Part shown: positions 60,548 through 64,000 of the stretch, one piece after another
Numbering within the stretch: position 1 is the stretch's first letter
Layout of the letters: each line of letters begins with the position of its first letter
NCBI GenBank assembly: GCA_045652245.1
Contig: JAZRTY010000023.1
Span: forward strand, 89,508 to 153,507
Reading direction: 5' to 3'
DNA from: SIG622 sp045652245
GTDB taxonomy: Bacteria > Bacillota > Clostridia > Oscillospirales > CAG-382
Length of the DNA: 64,000 bases
The notes under the pieces: generated by a model
Seen by the model: only the letters and a program-made list of their open reading frames with translations
Databases searched by the model: none
Told to the model about the DNA's origin: nothing
Program-made: the position numbers and the translations under genes

Positions 60548-61534
60548 ATGTATCTTGAAATATTATCCAGCTTTAATGAAATAAAATTGAATATATGGAA
60601 AAACTTTTTGAAAAAAGCTGCACTCGAGCCGGACGAATCCGTCAGTCAGACAGTTCTTCTCTGGGACGGGGATATTCTTGTTGCCACGGGTTCGCGTACT
60701 GGAAATCTTCTAAAATGTATCGCTGTTGATTCCAAAAGACAAGGAGAGGGTCTTACCGCAACACTTATTACTGTCTTACGGCAGGAGGCGTTTAAGGAAG
60801 GATTAAGCCACCTTTTTCTATATACCAAACCTGAAAACAAAGATATGTTTTCTTCTTTGTTCTTTTATCCGGTGGCAGAGACGGACAAAGTTTTGCTTAT
60901 GGAAAACCGCAAAGACGGCATAATTAATTTTTTAAATACACTTCCTGTAGAACAAACTTCCGGTACCGTAGGTGCTGCTATTATGAATTGCAACCCTTTT
61001 ACTTTGGGACATCGTTACCTGATTGAGACGGCTGCTAAGGAATGTAATCATCTTTATGTATTTGTTGTTTCTGAAGACAAAAGCCTCTTTTCTGCAGAAG
61101 ACCGTCTGAAAATGGTACAATCAGGCACCGCTGATATTTCAAATCTAACCGTCCTTACAACAGGACCATACCTTATTTCATCAGCGACTTTTCCTACCTA
61201 CTTTCTTAAGGAGCGCGAAAGCGCTGCACAAGTCAAGTGCCTTTTAGACATCGAAATATTCATAAAGTACTATGCTCCAAAATTTAATATAACCACCCGT
61301 TATGTGGGAACCGAGCCTCTTTCACCAATGACAGAGCAATATAATACAGAGTTAAAGAAAACTTTACCTGCACACGGCATTAAGGTTAAAGAGCTTCCAA
61401 GACTTGAAATATCTAACACTCCGGTAAGCGCAAGTCAGGTAAGAGCTTTGATTGATTCCGGAAGCACACAGGCACTTAAATCATTGGTGCCCAATACAAC
61501 ATATGAATTTTTACTTAATAAAGGTCTAACATAA
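60548..61534 (+). CDS. citC: Citrate/citramalate lyase ligase
   Basis: 328 residues. N-terminal GNAT-like region (about 1-120), then a nucleotidyltransferase with the conserved AIMNCNPFTLGHRYLIE motif (TxGH) and EDKSLFSAEDRLKMV. CitC activates the lyase by acetylating the deacetyl carrier thiol with ATP and acetate. ATG 60548 follows AAAAGGATAG. It is first of the plus-strand operon with the P-loop gene and citXG. Confidence 0.93.
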   Translation: MYLEILSSFNEIKLNIWKNFLKKAALEPDESVSQTVLLWDGDILVATGSRTGNLLKCIAVDSKRQGEGLTATLITVLRQEAFKEGLSHLFLYTKPENKDMFSSLFFYPVAETDKVLLMENRKDGIINFLNTLPVEQTSGTVGAAIMNCNPFTLGHRYLIETAAKECNHLYVFVVSEDKSLFSAEDRLKMVQSGTADISNLTVLTTGPYLISSATFPTYFLKERESAAQVKCLLDIEIFIKYYAPKFNITTRYVGTEPLSPMTEQYNTELKKTLPAHGIKVKELPRLEISNTPVSASQVRALIDSGSTQALKSLVPNTTYEFLLNKGLT

Positions 61535-61551
61535 TTTAGGAGGAACTAAAT

Positions 61552-62487
61552 ATGCAGGAACGTCAGAAAAATCATATTTTAAGCAGTTATTTCGCACCAA
61601 GAGGTCACCAGCGTATGTATGCCCTTGGCATGCAACTTGCTCAACTATATCTTTCTCCATTTGATAAGCTCATCGGCGTTGTAGGCGACGCTGGATCCGG
61701 CAAAAGCGCTTTGCTTAGGGGAATGTTTCCGGGGCTTGAGCTCACTAACGATGATGACGGAGTTTATGTGCGCCCCCTTCCACTTTTGGAACAGGACAAC
61801 GGATATTTTTCTCCACACACATATCACCTTGATATTCGCTTTGAAAACGGTTTTACGCAAATGAGTGTTTTGGCCGATGCTATTACTGAGGCTTTGCACA
61901 ATGGAAAACGTGTTATTGTAGAACATTTTGACCTTATATATCCTTTGCTTGGCTTTAATGCCAATCTTATCATAGGGGTTGGGGAGCAGGTATTACTGGC
62001 AAGACCGAATCTTTTTGGTCCTGAGCCACAAGAAATACGCGACAAGGTATATGAATCCCTTTCGTACCGTCTAATGGCGCATACCGCAGAGGACTTATGC
62101 GAGCTTTGCATACCCGAACACGAAATGGCACGCTGCGGTCACGATGATGTAAAACACGGATTTGTTATCACCTTTCCTGAAACCAAACCTGAGTTTAATA
62201 TTATCGAAGTTGAAAAGCAGGTTAATGAAATGATTGCAAAAAATCTTCCAGTTGACTATGTGGACAATACCCATATATCTGTCGGCGGCCGTCAGCATTT
62301 TTGTACCGGACCGCGAATACATGTAAGTCATACAGGACTGATCGAAAACTTCCATTTGCTTAATCATTTTATATACGACCGTTTTAATCGTCGCTATTTG
62401 TTGGTTGGTTGTGTCGGCAAGAACGCCGAAAGCAATCTTCGAAAATTGGATGCACAGCAGAAAAAACAATCAGACCTTATTATGTAG
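61552..62487 (+). CDS. P-loop protein with AlaRS-editing-like C-terminus, unknown function
   Basis: 311 residues. Walker A GDAGSGKSALL near residues 45-55, then a Phe/His-rich middle. CGHDDVKHGF and FCTGPRIHVSHTGLI in the C-terminal half resemble the Cys/His metal motif of the AlaRS second additional domain (CGGTHVxNTGE). I know of an annotation for such proteins but no function. It lies 17 bases after citC and 19 before citXG, so it probably serves lyase cofactor or carrier maturation. That role is inference. Confidence 0.75.
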   Translation: MQERQKNHILSSYFAPRGHQRMYALGMQLAQLYLSPFDKLIGVVGDAGSGKSALLRGMFPGLELTNDDDGVYVRPLPLLEQDNGYFSPHTYHLDIRFENGFTQMSVLADAITEALHNGKRVIVEHFDLIYPLLGFNANLIIGVGEQVLLARPNLFGPEPQEIRDKVYESLSYRLMAHTAEDLCELCIPEHEMARCGHDDVKHGFVITFPETKPEFNIIEVEKQVNEMIAKNLPVDYVDNTHISVGGRQHFCTGPRIHVSHTGLIENFHLLNHFIYDRFNRRYLLVGCVGKNAESNLRKLDAQQKKQSDLIM

Positions 62488-62506
62488 TTATATCAGGGAG
62501 AGAAAA

Positions 62507-63832
62507 ATGACAGAAGTCACTTTAAAACAAATGCTTGATGTGCGCGAAGAACGCGTAAAAAAACAAAAATATATACTAAGTCGCTTCAAGCATCCTATCA
62601 TCAGCTTTACTATGAATATTGCAGGTCCCATAAAGATCTCTCCATTGATTGAACGTTCGTTTTTTGAAGGTGTTAAACTTTTGAAAAAAAGCTTGCCACA
62701 GGGCAGCATACTTTATCAAGACATAGACATCAAGTCTACGGGTTGTGAGGCGATATTTTCTGTAAAATATGAAGCGCCAAAGCTTAAAGATATCTGCTCT
62801 TCTATTGAGGAAGGCTTAACCATCGGAAGATTGTTTGATATGGATGTAATAAATGCAGATGGAATCAAACTCGAAAGGAAAAATCCTCGAAATTGCATTG
62901 TTTGCGGAACTCCAGGAAGGGCCTGTGCAGCAGGCAGAGTTCATCCGGTTGATGAAATTCAGACAATCACAAGGGAAATAATGGAAAACTACTTTTTTCT
63001 CCTCGACAAAGAGCGTTGTTCTGCCCTTGCGGCAAAATGCCTTTTAGACGAAGTGTATACCACTCCCAAACCTGGACTTGTGGATTGCCGCAACAACGGA
63101 AGCCATACAGATATGGATATGAACACCTTTGAAAAAAGCGCCCATGCGCTTAAACCTTATTTTGGCGAATGTTTTTCTATCGGCAAAAATACAGCAAGTC
63201 TTTCTCCAAACGAGGCCTTTCCTCTCTTGCGTAATGCGGGTATTTTGGCAGAAAAAACTATGTATAATGCCACAGGCGGAATAAACACTCACAAAGGCAT
63301 AATTTACTCTATGGGTATACTATGTGCAAGTATCGGAAGGTTATGGCTGCCCGAAGATCCGTTCAGGTGTGCTTCGGATATCTGTTTGGAAAGCGCAAAC
63401 ATCGTCAAAGAATCCATTCAAAAAGATTTTGAACAAATAGACTCGTCAACCGCCGGCGGAAGGCTTTATTTAAAATACGGCATCAGCGGAATTCGCGGAG
63501 AAGCTGCCTCAGGTTTTGACTCAGTTCTAAAGATTGGACTTCCGTGTTATAAAGAACTCAGAAACAAAAATTTTAACTCAAATGATGCAGGCGCCATTAC
63601 ATTGCTTTACTTGATTTCAAATGTTAAGGATACAAACCTTTACCATCGCGGCGGGATCAAAGGAGCTGAATATGCCGTCAAAACTACAAAAAAACTATTA
63701 ACAGACTTTCCCGAACCCACAAAAAATCAAATCGAAACATTAGACGATGCTTTTATCAAACAAAACCTGTCCCCGGGAGGGTGTGCAGACCTGCTTGCGA
63801 TTACATATTTTCTATATAGTCTTGAGTCATAA
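62507..63832 (+). CDS. Fused CitX-CitG: lyase cofactor transferase and synthase
   Basis: 441 residues from ATG 62507 (AGGGAGAG upstream); a longer frame would overlap the previous gene. Residues about 1-165 are CitX, with SCEAIFSVKYEA-like core and NCIVCGTPGRACAAGRVHPVDE (GRxHP). Residues about 170-440 are CitG, with LLDEVYTTPKPGLVDCRNNGSHTDMD and GGINTHKG. Together they make and attach the triphosphoribosyl-dephospho-CoA group to CitD. The fusion explains the lack of separate citX and citG. Confidence 0.92.
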   Translation: MTEVTLKQMLDVREERVKKQKYILSRFKHPIISFTMNIAGPIKISPLIERSFFEGVKLLKKSLPQGSILYQDIDIKSTGCEAIFSVKYEAPKLKDICSSIEEGLTIGRLFDMDVINADGIKLERKNPRNCIVCGTPGRACAAGRVHPVDEIQTITREIMENYFFLLDKERCSALAAKCLLDEVYTTPKPGLVDCRNNGSHTDMDMNTFEKSAHALKPYFGECFSIGKNTASLSPNEAFPLLRNAGILAEKTMYNATGGINTHKGIIYSMGILCASIGRLWLPEDPFRCASDICLESANIVKESIQKDFEQIDSSTAGGRLYLKYGISGIRGEAASGFDSVLKIGLPCYKELRNKNFNSNDAGAITLLYLISNVKDTNLYHRGGIKGAEYAVKTTKKLLTDFPEPTKNQIETLDDAFIKQNLSPGGCADLLAITYFLYSLES

Positions 63833-63834
63833 AA

Positions 63835-63860
63835 ATAATCCCATCAATTGATGGGATTAT
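63835..63860. terminator. Perfect 26-bp palindrome after citXG
   Basis: 13-bp self-complementary arms (ATAATCCCATCAA and its complement), A-run on the left. The expected T-run on the right is missing because an insertion sequence begins immediately after it. Confidence 0.65.
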
Positions 63861-64000
63861 CAGACTGTCGAAAAAGTCCAGAAAAGTCTGGGCTTTTTCT
63901 TCATTTTATGGTATAATATTCTTGGGTGATGAAAGATGATGCAAAAAGGTTACGAGAATAGATACCAAATAGAAATGATAAGCATAGAAGATTTAGTACC
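63861..64000 (+). mobile_element. Left end of an IS1182-like insertion sequence
   Basis: Starts CAGACTGTCGAAAAAGTC, a likely terminal repeat, followed by an imperfect hairpin that would shield against outside transcription, a TATAAT promoter near 63911 and the transposase start at 63936. The right end is outside the window. Confidence 0.7.
63936..64000 (+). CDS. IS1182-family transposase, N-terminus only (partial)
   Basis: The frame from ATG 63936 to the window edge reads MMQKGYENRYQIEMISIEDLVP. This matches the start of IS1182-type DDE transposases (xxExRxQ...SIEDLVP). The second ATG at 63939 is equally possible. Everything beyond residue 21 lies outside. Confidence 0.75.
   Translation, partial: MMQKGYENRYQIEMISIEDLV

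Noticed and set aside
1..64000. CRISPR array, phage module or defence island
   Set aside because: No regular short repeat-spacer array, cas gene, phage structural gene or restriction system is seen in the window.

Overview
The window looks like a chromosomal segment of a low-to-moderate GC, anaerobic Clostridia-type Firmicute, probably an Oscillospirales/Ruminococcaceae-like gut bacterium. This is an inference from the hslO-miaB-ylbF-mutS-mutL order, a glutaminyl-tRNA synthetase beside gltX, Rex, DUF6062 and DUF5662 proteins, AGGAGG/AAAGGA ribosome sites and TTGACA-N17-TATAAT promoters. No 16S rRNA or other marker settles the species.

Region 1-22.4 kb is mostly housekeeping. On the plus strand: hslO, miaB, a YlbF-like gene, mutS, mutL, tgt and yajC, then a radical SAM/SPASM gene. 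On the minus strand: a PTS_EIIC_2-type membrane protein, a HAD phosphatase, a PhoU-like DUF47 gene and a Pit phosphate transporter, the last preceded by a PhoP-box-like array. Next come tpiA-pgk (minus) with a Rex-operator-like palindrome in the promoter. A plus-strand operon follows: zinc-ribbon/membrane/beta-propeller protein, dCMP deaminase, YwlE-type phosphatase, rimI, tsaD and rex.

Region 22.4-37.4 kb holds a DUF6062 gene, an OGG-type glycosylase, a zinc-ribbon protein, a GH99-like protein, a 34-residue Cys-rich membrane peptide, a helical protein and a LacI regulator. It ends with a long plus-strand block: rimO, pgsA, cysS, mrnC, pth, a DUF5662 gene, a GNAT gene, gltX and glnS.

Region 37.4-50.5 kb contains an acyltransferase and then a four-gene operon (AsnB/AsnH-like amidotransferase, D-aspartate-ligase-like ATP-grasp, Asp/Glu racemase, MurE-like ligase with a non-DAP motif). 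Together these look like a kit for an L-Lys peptidoglycan stem with a D-Asp/D-Asn cross-bridge. A Ca2+-type P-ATPase, a TtcA-like gene, comF and tRNA-Leu(UAG) follow. The tRNA 3' end plus its terminator is duplicated 1.3 kb downstream, flanking an AT-rich segment with one unknown gene.

Region 50.5-63.9 kb is a complete methylaspartate route of glutamate fermentation. GlmS/GlmE with reactivase GlmL make 3-methylaspartate, Mal makes mesaconate, a class I fumarase-type hydratase makes citramalate, and CitDEF-type citramalate lyase makes acetate and pyruvate. CitC and a CitX-CitG fusion supply lyase activation and cofactor. A GntR regulator sits in the middle, and related palindromes lie at three minus-strand promoters (gntR, glmS, citD), pointing to a local regulon. 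An uncharacterised P-loop protein with an AlaRS-editing-like C-terminus sits between citC and citXG. The window ends in the start of an IS1182-like element beside the operon's terminator hairpin.
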